NCBI GenBank assembly: GCA_017534815.1
Contig: JAFXVS010000050.1
Location: 34,244 to 98,243, forward strand
Direction of reading: 5' to 3'
Source of the DNA: Bacteroidaceae bacterium
GTDB taxonomy: Bacteria; Bacteroidota; Bacteroidia; Bacteroidales; Bacteroidaceae
Length of the DNA stretch: 64,000 nt
The notes below the pieces were generated by a model that saw nothing but the letters and a program-made list of their open reading frames with translations, did not search any database and was not told where the DNA came from. This document shows, one piece after another, positions 41,093 to 49,032 of this stretch (position 1 is its first letter; the number at the start of each line of letters is the position of its first letter). A program made the translations under genes and the position numbers.

Positions 41093-41124
41093 CAAAGTTA
41101 CGGCTTTTGTTAATAATTGCCAAA
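41093..41124 (-). promoter_or_regulatory. Promoter of the TMEM43 gene
   Basis: Minus strand: TTTG (41121-41124), 20-base spacer, TAACTTTG (41093-41100), 68 bases upstream of the start. Confidence 0.75.
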
Positions 41125-41174
41125 ACCTTTATGTGTTTTTTGTCATTATGGTGGCGTTTTTTGTCAAAAAGTAT

Positions 41175-41182
41175 TAACTTTG
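41175..41182 (+). promoter_or_regulatory. -7 element TAACTTTG for uxaB
   Basis: 29 bases upstream of the ATG at 41212. The upstream TTTTTTGTC motif occurs twice, but neither copy is at the usual spacing. Confidence 0.55.
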
Positions 41183-41211
41183 CACATCATTTTAGGAATA
41201 AGTTTGCATAT

Positions 41212-42690
41212 ATGACACTCAAAGCATTGAACGCTCGCACGGCTCCGAAGAGTCATGCACCTGAGAGAATCATCCAATTTGGTGAAGGAAACTTCTTGCG
41301 TTGTTTCGTGGATTGGATTGTGTACAACATGAATCAGAAGACTGATTTCAACGCCTCCGTCGTGGTGGTTCAGCCCATCGAACGGGGTATGGTTGATTGG
41401 CTCAACGGACAGGATTGTCTCTATCACGTCAATCTGCAAGGTCGTCTGAACGGCGAGAAAGTCAACTCCCTCACACGTATCGACTGCATCAGTCGCGCCC
41501 TCAATCCTTACAGCCAGAATCAGGCTTTCATGGCATTGGCAGAGCAACCAGAAATCCGTTTTGTCATCTCCAACACGACAGAAGCCGGCATCGCTTTTGA
41601 CCCTGCTTGCAAGTTGAGCGATGCACCAGCCGCTTCTTATCCTGGCAAACTCACGCAGTTGCTCTATCGCCGTTTCAAGACCTTCAACGGTGCTGCCGAC
41701 AAGGGATTGATCATCATGCCTTGTGAGTTGATTTTCCTCAACGGACACCATCTGAAGGAGTGTATCTACCAGTACATCGAACTTTGGAAGGATGACTTTG
41801 GTGCTGACTACGCAGCCTTCAAGGAGTGGTTCACTAAATATAATTATGTGTGCGCCACACTGGTGGATCGCATCGTGCCAGGTTTCCCACGCAAGGAGAT
41901 TGGTGAGATTCAGGAGAAGATCTGTTATGCCGACAATCTCGTTGTGCAGGGCGAAGCCTTCCATCTTTGGGTCATCGAGAAGCCAGAGAATATGGAGATT
42001 GATGCTCTCAAGGCAGAATTCCCAGCAGAGAAGGCAGGACTGAATGTGCTCATCGCTCCCAGCGAGAAACCCTATCACGAGCGCAAGGTGACCCTGCTGA
42101 ATGGTCCTCACACAGTCCTCTCTCCTGTGGCATACCTCAGTGGCATCAATATCGTGCGTGACGCTTGCAACGATGCCGTCGTGGGCAAGTATATCCACAA
42201 GGTGCAGTTTGAAGAACTCATGCAGACCCTCAACCTTCCGATGGAGGAGCTACAGCAGTTTGCAAGCGATGTGCTGGAGCGTTTCAATAACCCATACGTG
42301 GATCATCAGGTGACGAGCATCATGCTCAATTCCTTCCCCAAGTACGAGACGCGTGACCTCCCTGGCGTGAAAGTCTATCTGCAGCGTAAGGGCGAACTGC
42401 CCCAAGGACTCGTCTTCGGTTTGGCAGCCATCATTACCTACTACAAGGGTGGAACACGTGCTGATGGCGCACTCATCGAACCTAATGATGCACCAGAAAT
42501 CATGCAGTTGCTCAAAGACCTTTGGGCAACAGGTGATACGCAGAAGGTGGCAGAGGGAGTTCTCGCAGCCGAGAATATCTGGCACGAAGACCTCAATAAG
42601 ACTGTTCCAGGCCTCACAGCCCTCGTCAAGAAAGATCTTGACCTCATCCAGCAGAAGGGTATGCTCGAAGCTGTCAAGACCATCTTATAA
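41212..42690 (+). CDS. uxaB: Tagaturonate reductase (altronate oxidoreductase)
   Basis: 492 residues from the ATG at 41212; the frame is open 41 codons further upstream but passes through the promoter. The enzyme interconverts D-tagaturonate and D-altronate with NADH in galacturonate breakdown. Rossmann start IIQFGEGNFLRCFVDWIVYN, then VVVVQPIERGMVDWLNGQD, and the conserved KVTLLNGPHTVLSPVAYLSG block with the catalytic lysine region of the polyol-dehydrogenase family. No other galacturonate genes (uxaA, uxaC) are in the window, but nearby pectin-related GHs fit a role in pectin use. Convergent with the GH36 gene (6 bases between stops). Confidence 0.94.
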   Translation: MTLKALNARTAPKSHAPERIIQFGEGNFLRCFVDWIVYNMNQKTDFNASVVVVQPIERGMVDWLNGQDCLYHVNLQGRLNGEKVNSLTRIDCISRALNPYSQNQAFMALAEQPEIRFVISNTTEAGIAFDPACKLSDAPAASYPGKLTQLLYRRFKTFNGAADKGLIIMPCELIFLNGHHLKECIYQYIELWKDDFGADYAAFKEWFTKYNYVCATLVDRIVPGFPRKEIGEIQEKICYADNLVVQGEAFHLWVIEKPENMEIDALKAEFPAEKAGLNVLIAPSEKPYHERKVTLLNGPHTVLSPVAYLSGINIVRDACNDAVVGKYIHKVQFEELMQTLNLPMEELQQFASDVLERFNNPYVDHQVTSIMLNSFPKYETRDLPGVKVYLQRKGELPQGLVFGLAAIITYYKGGTRADGALIEPNDAPEIMQLLKDLWATGDTQKVAEGVLAAENIWHEDLNKTVPGLTALVKKDLDLIQQKGMLEAVKTIL

Positions 42691-42696
42691 CCAGTT

Positions 42697-44856
42697 TTAC
42701 ATTTTCTTCAATCGGATGACTCGGCTGGCGAATTGTCCGCTGAGGTTGGCCTCGAAACCTGTCTCCATCAGGAACTTGCCTGAGAAGGTTTTGCCCTCGA
42801 AAGAAGAACGACCACGGTCGCTGCTTTCAAACTCGTTGAGTCGATAGGTGGCGTTGGGGTCGAGTCCTGCCAGGTGCCAGCGGGGTGCCTCCAGACCGAT
42901 GTAGTTCTCGAACTTATAGCAGAAGAACACTGCCTCGCCCTTGTCCTCCGTCACAAACATCTCGCTGCAGAAACCCTTGTTTTCGTAGGGCGAAAGCAGG
43001 CGGTAGAGGTCGCCCAATTGGATGATGGGACGAATCTCCTTATAGAACGCCACTGCTTTCTTGGCATACTCACGCTCACGATCGTTCAGGTCGCTGGGCT
43101 TCATCTCCATTCCCAAACGTCCAGTCATCGCCACATCGAAACGGAACTTCAACGGAATCACACGCCCCGTCTGGTGGTTGGGTGATGCGCTCACATGCTG
43201 AGCCATCGCCATGGTGGGGAAGAAGTGGCTCGTGCCCCATTGGATGAAGAGACGCTGCTGGGCATCCGTGTCATCGCTCACCCAAAATTCGTCGAAGTAA
43301 GGCAAGGCACCCCAGTTCACACGACCGCCACCGCTTGAGCACAGTTGGATGACGAGGTCGGGATGGGCTTTTCTGATGCGTTCCAGTGCGCTGCGCAACC
43401 CCAAGTGGTAGTCCACGAAGAGGTGGCTCTGCTTGTCTGCCGTCAGATAACTGCTGCCAAAGTTGTTCATCGACATGTTGCAGTCCCATTTTATATAATG
43501 TAAGGTGGGATTCTCCTTCACCAGATTGTCCACGATGCTGACCACGAAGTCCTGCACCTTGGGGTTCGAGAGGTCGAGCACCAGCTGTGTGCCGCCACGC
43601 CCCTTCGACAGTTCTCGTGTGGGATGCGCCACCACCCAGTCAGGATGCGCCTCGAAGAGTTCGCTCTTGCTGTTGGTCATCTCAGGTTCAATCCAGATGC
43701 CGAACTTCAAGCCACGATCCTCGGCGGCCTTCAACAAAGCGGGCACGCCGTTGGGCAGTTTCTGCGTGTCAGTCACCCAGTCGCCCAGACCTTGTGTGTC
43801 ATCCGTGCGACGGTACTTGCGACCAAACCAGCCATCATCCACCACGAAGAGCTCGCCACCCAGTTCCTTGATGCCGTCCATCATCTGTTCGCACACCTCC
43901 TGATTCACGTCCATATAGACTCCCTCCCACGAGTTCAGCAGAATCTCACGCAGCGCTTTTCCGTTATGCAGCTGTACATTGTGTCCCCAACGGTGAAAGG
44001 CACGGCTCACGCCCCCTTTGCCCTCTTCGCTGTAGGCAAATGCCAGTTCAGGGGTCTTGAAACTCTCGCCCGACTTCAACGTGTAGGCCGTGTGTAGGTC
44101 GTCAATGCCAGCCAACAGCGTGTGGCGGTTCTTGCCACGCGTCTCGATACGCAGTTTGTAGTTGCCTGTCCAGCAGAGGGCAGCACCAATCACACGACCG
44201 CTGTTCTCCTGCGGCTTGCCATCCAGCGAGATCATCACCTCCGCCCGATCGTCCATTCCTGTGCGCACACCATCATGATTCACAATCGTCTTCAGGCCAG
44301 CCGTCAGCGGCTCTTCCGTCATGGAAGCCTCCTGCCCCCACGCACCATGAAAGTGAGTCAGCCAGGCACCCTCCTGACGCATCGCCATCACGCCGCTGGC
44401 ATACTGCTCCATCTTGATGGGCTTCTTCTCGCCGTTGCGAATCACCGTCCAGGTCACAATCACGTCACTCTGGTCGTTCGCCTTGTAATAAAGATCTACG
44501 AAGAAGTTATACTTCTTGTCTTTCAGCGAAATGATGGTCTCATCGCCACTTTTCTTATAGCCTGTCACCACCAACTCCGTTGACATGTTGCCGTCAGCAT
44601 GCGTCACGCTCAAAGCCGTCTCGTCGAAACTGTTGCGTCCGAAGGCAGGATAAGCGTCGTGGTTCAGCCCCCTGGCGTCGTACACCTCATGTGCCTGTTC
44701 TGGCTTGATGCGTGAACCATAATATTGAATGCGTGGTGTCTGTCCCTCGTTCACTGCAATCATCAGCGTTGTCTTTGGTGTGTTCACAAACACATCCTCT
44801 GCATTGACACCCAGACTTAGTGTCAAAGCGAAAAGTGAAATCAGTAAATGTTTCAT
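42697..44856 (-). CDS. GH36 alpha-galactosidase, exported
   Basis: 719 residues. Signal peptide MKHLLISLFALTLSLGVNA. N-terminal beta-sandwich to about 300, then the TIM barrel: VVDDGWFGRKYRRTDDTQGL, nucleophile D458 in YIKWDCNMSM, acid/base region SDDTD at 527-531, and the RLGMEMKPSDLNDREREY segment typical of GH36. It removes terminal alpha-galactose from raffinose-type sugars or galactomannan in the periplasm. Complete by length. Promoter on the minus strand at 44884-44891 (TACCTTTG). It stands alone as a transcription unit, convergent with uxaB. Confidence 0.95.
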   Translation of the reverse strand: MKHLLISLFALTLSLGVNAEDVFVNTPKTTLMIAVNEGQTPRIQYYGSRIKPEQAHEVYDARGLNHDAYPAFGRNSFDETALSVTHADGNMSTELVVTGYKKSGDETIISLKDKKYNFFVDLYYKANDQSDVIVTWTVIRNGEKKPIKMEQYASGVMAMRQEGAWLTHFHGAWGQEASMTEEPLTAGLKTIVNHDGVRTGMDDRAEVMISLDGKPQENSGRVIGAALCWTGNYKLRIETRGKNRHTLLAGIDDLHTAYTLKSGESFKTPELAFAYSEEGKGGVSRAFHRWGHNVQLHNGKALREILLNSWEGVYMDVNQEVCEQMMDGIKELGGELFVVDDGWFGRKYRRTDDTQGLGDWVTDTQKLPNGVPALLKAAEDRGLKFGIWIEPEMTNSKSELFEAHPDWVVAHPTRELSKGRGGTQLVLDLSNPKVQDFVVSIVDNLVKENPTLHYIKWDCNMSMNNFGSSYLTADKQSHLFVDYHLGLRSALERIRKAHPDLVIQLCSSGGGRVNWGALPYFDEFWVSDDTDAQQRLFIQWGTSHFFPTMAMAQHVSASPNHQTGRVIPLKFRFDVAMTGRLGMEMKPSDLNDREREYAKKAVAFYKEIRPIIQLGDLYRLLSPYENKGFCSEMFVTEDKGEAVFFCYKFENYIGLEAPRWHLAGLDPNATYRLNEFESSDRGRSSFEGKTFSGKFLMETGFEANLSGQFASRVIRLKKM

Positions 44857-44883
44857 ATCAGTATGGTTTGGTTATTTTCTTTG

Positions 44884-44891
44884 CAAAGGTA
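44884..44891 (-). promoter_or_regulatory. -7 element TACCTTTG for the alpha-galactosidase gene
   Basis: Minus-strand match 27 bases upstream of the ATG. Confidence 0.65.
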
Positions 44892-44994
44892 ATATTTCTC
44901 GATGACACTACCCAATAATCGCCCGCATTTTTTCTTTTTCCTCCTCACACTAAAGATGTTTTCATCTCGAACGTCAATTTTCTTTGATAATCTT

Positions 44995-45024
44995 TTGCTC
45001 TTTCTCTGCTTTTCCGTACCTTTG
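44995..45024 (+). promoter_or_regulatory. Promoter of the stand-alone AICAR transformylase gene
   Basis: TTTG 44995-44998, 18-base spacer, TACCTTTG 45017-45024; 25 bases before the ATG. Confidence 0.7.
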
Positions 45025-45049
45025 CACTATCAATCAATTATGTTTACGT

Positions 45050-46231
45050 ATGAAAGAATTAGCATTGAAGTATGGCTGTAATCCCAATCAGAAGCCATCA
45101 CGTGTTTATATGGAGGAAGGTGAGCTTCCTATCGAAGTGCTGAATGGCCGTCCAGGCTACATTAATCTGCTTGATGCCTTCAACAGTTGGCAGCTTGTCA
45201 GGGAGTTGAAGGCTGCAACGGGTATGCCTTCGGCAGCATCGTTCAAGCATGTCAGCCCTGCTGGTGCCGCTGTGGGCGCACCACTGAGCGACACACTGAA
45301 GAAGATTTACTTCGTGGATGATGTGAAGATCCCACTCACACCTATCGCAACGGCATATGCCCGTGCTCGTGGTGCTGACCGCATGTCTTCTTTTGGCGAT
45401 TTCATCGCACTTTCGGACACCTGCGATGAGGCTACGGCTACGCTCATTAAACGTGAAGTCAGTGATGGCATCATTGCTCCAGACTACACTCCAGAGGCAC
45501 TGGAGATTCTCAAGGCCAAACGTAACGGCACTTATTGCGTCATCAAGATAGATCCCAACTACACCCCTGCACCCATCGAGCGCAAGCAGGTGTTTGGCGT
45601 CACTTTTGAGCAGGGGCGCAACGAAATTGACCTCACGGGTGACAACCTCTTCGAGAACATCCCTACAGACAACAAAGAGATCCCTGCAGATGCGAAGCGT
45701 GATCTGAAGATTGCGCTTATCACATTGAAATATACGCAGTCGAACTCAGTCTGCTATGTGAAGGACGGGCAGGCTATCGGTATTGGTGCCGGTCAGCAAA
45801 GCCGTATTCATTGTACTCGCCTGGCTGGCAACAAGGCGGACATCTGGTGGTTACGTCAGTGTCCAAAGGTGTTGGCATTGCCGTTCAAGAGTGACATCCG
45901 TCGTGCAGATCGCGACAACACCATCGATGTGTATATTGGCGATGAATATGAAGACGTACTTCGTGAAGGCACATGGCAGAACTTCTTCACGGAGAAGCCA
46001 GAACCTCTTACGGCAGAAGAGAAGAAGGCTTGGCTGGCTCAGAACACGAATGTGTGTCTCGGCTCCGACGCGTTCTTCCCATTCGGCGACAACATCGAGC
46101 GTGCCCATAAGAGTGGTGTACAGTATATTGCTCAGGCAGGTGGTTCCGTGCGTGATGACAATGTCATCGAGACTTGTAACAAGTACGGCATCGCAATGGC
46201 ATTCACGGGCATCCGCCTCTTCCACCATTAA
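45050..46231 (+). CDS. Stand-alone AICAR formyltransferase (PurH-like, no IMP cyclohydrolase)
   Basis: 393 residues from the ATG at 45050; earlier codons cover the promoter. It corresponds only to the C-terminal half of PurH: the Lys-His pair SFKHVSPAGAAVG (K66, H67) used in formyl transfer to AICAR, plus the GIGAGQQSRIHCTRLAGNKA signature and a C-terminal FFPFGDNIERAHKSGVQYIA block. The IMP cyclohydrolase domain is absent, so closing the purine ring needs another protein. Such short forms are known in Bacteroidota alongside a full PurH. Cytoplasmic; own promoter. The neighbour downstream begins after a short repeat-rich gap. Confidence 0.92.
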   Translation: MKELALKYGCNPNQKPSRVYMEEGELPIEVLNGRPGYINLLDAFNSWQLVRELKAATGMPSAASFKHVSPAGAAVGAPLSDTLKKIYFVDDVKIPLTPIATAYARARGADRMSSFGDFIALSDTCDEATATLIKREVSDGIIAPDYTPEALEILKAKRNGTYCVIKIDPNYTPAPIERKQVFGVTFEQGRNEIDLTGDNLFENIPTDNKEIPADAKRDLKIALITLKYTQSNSVCYVKDGQAIGIGAGQQSRIHCTRLAGNKADIWWLRQCPKVLALPFKSDIRRADRDNTIDVYIGDEYEDVLREGTWQNFFTEKPEPLTAEEKKAWLAQNTNVCLGSDAFFPFGDNIERAHKSGVQYIAQAGGSVRDDNVIETCNKYGIAMAFTGIRLFHH

Positions 46232-46234
46232 TTC

Positions 46235-46257
46235 TCAATTTTCAATTTTCAATTTTC
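46235..46257 (+). repeat. Short tandem repeat (TCAATTTT x3)
   Basis: Three direct copies of an 8-base unit between the transformylase gene and the small basic gene. Confidence 0.7.
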
Positions 46258-46267
46258 GACTCTTCAA

Positions 46268-46477
46268 GTGGCTTCAGACAACGAAATCCAGTATGCCATC
46301 ATGAATGGCATCAATTTTGGGAAGGCAAAAAGCGAGAAGAAGGACGATTCCAACAAGGTGAAGACCAAAGCTCGCAAGAAAGCCTACCAGACAGGTTCCC
46401 ACAAGTCAGGTGCGGCCAAGCACAAGGCTGAGATACGTCAGCGTGTGAAGAACCGTGCCTCCCAACGGAAGGGGTGA
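46268..46477 (+). CDS. Small basic protein of unknown function (GTG start)
   Basis: 69 residues, starting at GTG 46268; there is an internal ATG 11 codons in. Rich in Lys, Arg and Ser (KKDDSNKVKTKARKKAYQTG, HKAEIRQRVKNRASQRKG), no cysteine, no signal peptide, predicted largely disordered. It ends 4 bases before the lytic transglycosylase gene. It could be a nucleic-acid- or ribosome-associated small protein, but I do not recognise a family. The GTG start without a clear ribosome site leaves doubt whether it is expressed; the codon use looks gene-like (no long runs of rare codons). Confidence 0.55.
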   Translation: MASDNEIQYAIMNGINFGKAKSEKKDDSNKVKTKARKKAYQTGSHKSGAAKHKAEIRQRVKNRASQRKG

Positions 46478-46481
46478 TTCT

Positions 46482-47675
46482 ATGAAAGGAGACGTCCTTT
46501 TAATTTCCTTATTGTTTCTTTTAACATCCATTCTTGCCGCTTGCGATTTCAACAAATCGAAGGGTGAGAATGGACGTTCTCCATTTAAAGCCAACACCTC
46601 GCAGGCCACACCCCCACATTTCGACCTGCCCGACATTCAGCAGAACGGAGAACTCATAGTCCTCACCCTCTATGGCCCTGAGAGCTACTTTGATTTTCGA
46701 GGCGAAGACTTTGGTGTGCAGTTTATGATAGCCCGTCAATATGCCAAAAGTATTGGTGTTAGTATTCGGGTGGATGTTTCTCGAAATCAGCACGATTTAA
46801 TAGAGAAGCTCCAAAATGGTATAGGTGACTTCATCGCCTATCAAGTGGATAGGAAAGACTCACTATCCTCGTTGTTGGACTATGTGGGCGAGCAGGAGAT
46901 GAGCACCTTTATGGACAGCTTGGCGAAAGTGCGTCAAGACACGTCTTTGAAATCGCATCAGGGTGGGGCATGGGCTGTTCGCAAGGATTCTCCTTTGTTG
47001 TCAGCCTCCCTTTCTCAGTGGATGGCTGTCCACCAGAAAGACTTTTTCGACTTCACCACTATTCGTGTCAAGACGAGCAGTGGACGCACTTATGTGCCTC
47101 GACGCAGGGTGAATTCCCCTATCCTCAATGCCTCACTCGGACAGATTTCGATTTATGATGACATCTTCAAGAAGTATTCCATTCAATGTGGTTGGGATTG
47201 GCGTCTGATGGCTGCACAGGCTTATCAAGAGTCACTTTTCGATCCGCAGGCGGTATCCTATATGGGTGCGATGGGATTGATGCAGCTGATGCCAGGCACA
47301 GCCCGTGATGTAGGTGTTCCTCAATCGGAGGTGTTCGTACCAGAGAGCAATGTGCGTGGTGCATCCAAACTCATCACCAAACTCAACACGCATTATTCCT
47401 TCATCACTCCTGCTGATGAGCGCATCAACTTCATCTTGGCTGCCTACAATGCAGGTTCTGGTCATGTGGATGACGCACGAGCTTTGGCAAAGAAATATGG
47501 CAAGAATCCCAATGTGTGGTTGGGCAATGTCGATGCCTTTGTTCTCAAGATGAGCGATTCACAATACTACAATCAGCCGGAAGTCAAGTATGGTTATTTC
47601 AGAGGCAGCGAGACCTACGACTATGTCAACAGCATTCGCGCCCGCTGGAGCACCTACAAACAGAAGGTGAGGTAA
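46482..47675 (+). CDS. MltF-like membrane-bound lytic transglycosylase lipoprotein
   Basis: 397 residues from the ATG at 46482. Lipobox LTSILAAC (C21). Residues about 55-215 resemble the solute-binding-like domain of MltF (ELIVLTLYGPESYFDFRGED), and about 235-390 form the SLT lysozyme-like domain: MAAQAYQESLFDPQAVSYMG (catalytic Glu), GAMGLMQLMPGTARDVG, and ILAAYNAGSGHVDDARAL. It cleaves peptidoglycan glycan chains non-hydrolytically from the envelope side. Its 3' end overlaps the convergent folC gene by 22 bases. Followed by no terminator. Confidence 0.93.
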   Translation: MKGDVLLISLLFLLTSILAACDFNKSKGENGRSPFKANTSQATPPHFDLPDIQQNGELIVLTLYGPESYFDFRGEDFGVQFMIARQYAKSIGVSIRVDVSRNQHDLIEKLQNGIGDFIAYQVDRKDSLSSLLDYVGEQEMSTFMDSLAKVRQDTSLKSHQGGAWAVRKDSPLLSASLSQWMAVHQKDFFDFTTIRVKTSSGRTYVPRRRVNSPILNASLGQISIYDDIFKKYSIQCGWDWRLMAAQAYQESLFDPQAVSYMGAMGLMQLMPGTARDVGVPQSEVFVPESNVRGASKLITKLNTHYSFITPADERINFILAAYNAGSGHVDDARALAKKYGKNPNVWLGNVDAFVLKMSDSQYYNQPEVKYGYFRGSETYDYVNSIRARWSTYKQKVR

Positions 47676-48937
47676 TCAGCTACAACAAAGCTGCTACCGC
47701 CTACGTAGATAAAGTCTTGGGCTTGGGCATCGTGGAGAGCAGCTTGATAGGCCTGAGCAACCGTTGGATAGCTTTTGCCTTTGAGTCCATAGGTCGCAGC
47801 CTTTTGTTTGATGTCTTTGTGGGGAAGGGCACGCTTCACGCTGGCTTGACAAAAATAATAAGTGGCGTGCTTGGGCATCATGGCGAGCACGCCGCTGATG
47901 TCTTTATCATTCACCATACCAAACACGATCCGCAGGGGGACATGTACCTTTTTTAATTGTCGTGTAATCCATCGGAAGCCTCCTACGTTGTGGCCAGTGT
48001 CGCATACAACTTTTGGGGAGGTTTGCAAGGTCTGCCATCTGCCCATCAGCCCCGTCATTTCACATACATGGGTAAAACCTTCTCGGATATCTTCGTCACT
48101 AATCCTGAAACCTTGTTCTTTCAGTCTGCTGATAGCGCATAGAATCGTATTGGCGTTCTTCTGTTGACAATAACCGCCAAGCTCTCCATATATTATTCCG
48201 TAATTCTTTGTGTCATAATTGATTCCTCCCTTATGGGTGAATCGATGCTTGATGACCTCTTTTTCTTCTTCAGCAAAATAGATCGGTGCGCTCATCTCTT
48301 GTGCTTTGGCTTCGAAAACAGGTCTTGTCTCCTTCACCACTTCGCCAACCACGATGGGCACATGGGTCTTAATAATGCCTGCCTTCTCACCAGCAATCTT
48401 CGCCAACGTATCGCCTAAAAACATCACGTGGTCGAAACTGATGTTGGTGATGACACAAACCTCTGGTGAAATGACATTTGTGCAATCCAGACGGCCTCCA
48501 AGTCCCACCTCGATGACTGCCACATCTACGTGCTGTTCAGCAAAGTACTTGAACGCCATCGCTGTGGTCAACTCGAAGAAAGAAGGATGCAGAGGCTCGA
48601 AGAAAGCTTTGTGTTGTTCGACAAAATCGATGACATACTGTTCGCTGACCATTTCGCCGTTCACACGGATGCGCTCTCGAAAATCCACTAGATGGGGTGA
48701 GGTGAAAAGACCCACTTTGAGTCCAGAGGCTTGTAGAATGGCTGCCAAAGTGTGTGAGCAGGAACCCTTTCCGTTGGTGCCTGCCACATGAATGGTCTTA
48801 TAGTGCTGATGCGGATGTCCGAAATGATTGTCCAGTTGATAGGTGTTGTACAGTCCTTCCTTATAGGCATCTCCTCCCACGTTCTGAAACAGTGGAGCAG
48901 AGGTGAATAGATAGTTGATGGTCTCTTGATAAGTCAT
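47654..48937 (-). CDS. folC: Folylpolyglutamate synthase / dihydrofolate synthase
   Basis: 427 residues, full length. It adds glutamate to dihydropteroate and to folates using ATP. P-loop HVAGTNGKGSCSHTLAAIL (about 49-67), the SPHLVDFRERIRVNG segment, and VIEVGLGGRLDCTNVISPEV are all family signatures; the C-terminal half has VCDTGHNVGGFRWITRQLKK. Cytoplasmic. Minus-strand promoter TAACTTTG (48957-48964) lies 20 bases upstream. Convergent with the lytic transglycosylase gene, with a 22-base overlap of the two 3' ends. Confidence 0.96.
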   Translation of the reverse strand: MTYQETINYLFTSAPLFQNVGGDAYKEGLYNTYQLDNHFGHPHQHYKTIHVAGTNGKGSCSHTLAAILQASGLKVGLFTSPHLVDFRERIRVNGEMVSEQYVIDFVEQHKAFFEPLHPSFFELTTAMAFKYFAEQHVDVAVIEVGLGGRLDCTNVISPEVCVITNISFDHVMFLGDTLAKIAGEKAGIIKTHVPIVVGEVVKETRPVFEAKAQEMSAPIYFAEEEKEVIKHRFTHKGGINYDTKNYGIIYGELGGYCQQKNANTILCAISRLKEQGFRISDEDIREGFTHVCEMTGLMGRWQTLQTSPKVVCDTGHNVGGFRWITRQLKKVHVPLRIVFGMVNDKDISGVLAMMPKHATYYFCQASVKRALPHKDIKQKAATYGLKGKSYPTVAQAYQAALHDAQAQDFIYVGGSSFVVADYLTFCL

Positions 48938-48956
48938 GTTTTGTTATATTTTGTTA

Positions 48957-48964
48957 CAAAGTTA
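48957..48964 (-). promoter_or_regulatory. -7 element TAACTTTG for folC
   Basis: Minus-strand element 19-20 bases upstream of the ATG, in a short divergent region shared with the sensor-kinase gene. Confidence 0.65.
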
Positions 48965-49007
48965 TGAATAAAATGCCAAAATAAAGATGAAAACGAAAAA
49001 TTTGTTT

Positions 49008-49015
49008 TACCTTTG
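49008..49015 (+). promoter_or_regulatory. -7 element TACCTTTG for the twin sensor kinase gene
   Basis: 17 bases upstream of the ATG at 49033, so the predicted leader is very short. Confidence 0.7.
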
Positions 49016-49032
49016 CACTTATTATAGAACTC

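Noticed and set aside
41164-42198. Minus-strand frame of 344 codons
   Set aside because: Antisense of uxaB, which has all family motifs.
47516-47956. Plus-strand frame of 146 codons spanning the end of the lytic transglycosylase gene and folC
   Set aside because: Shadow of two convergent real genes.
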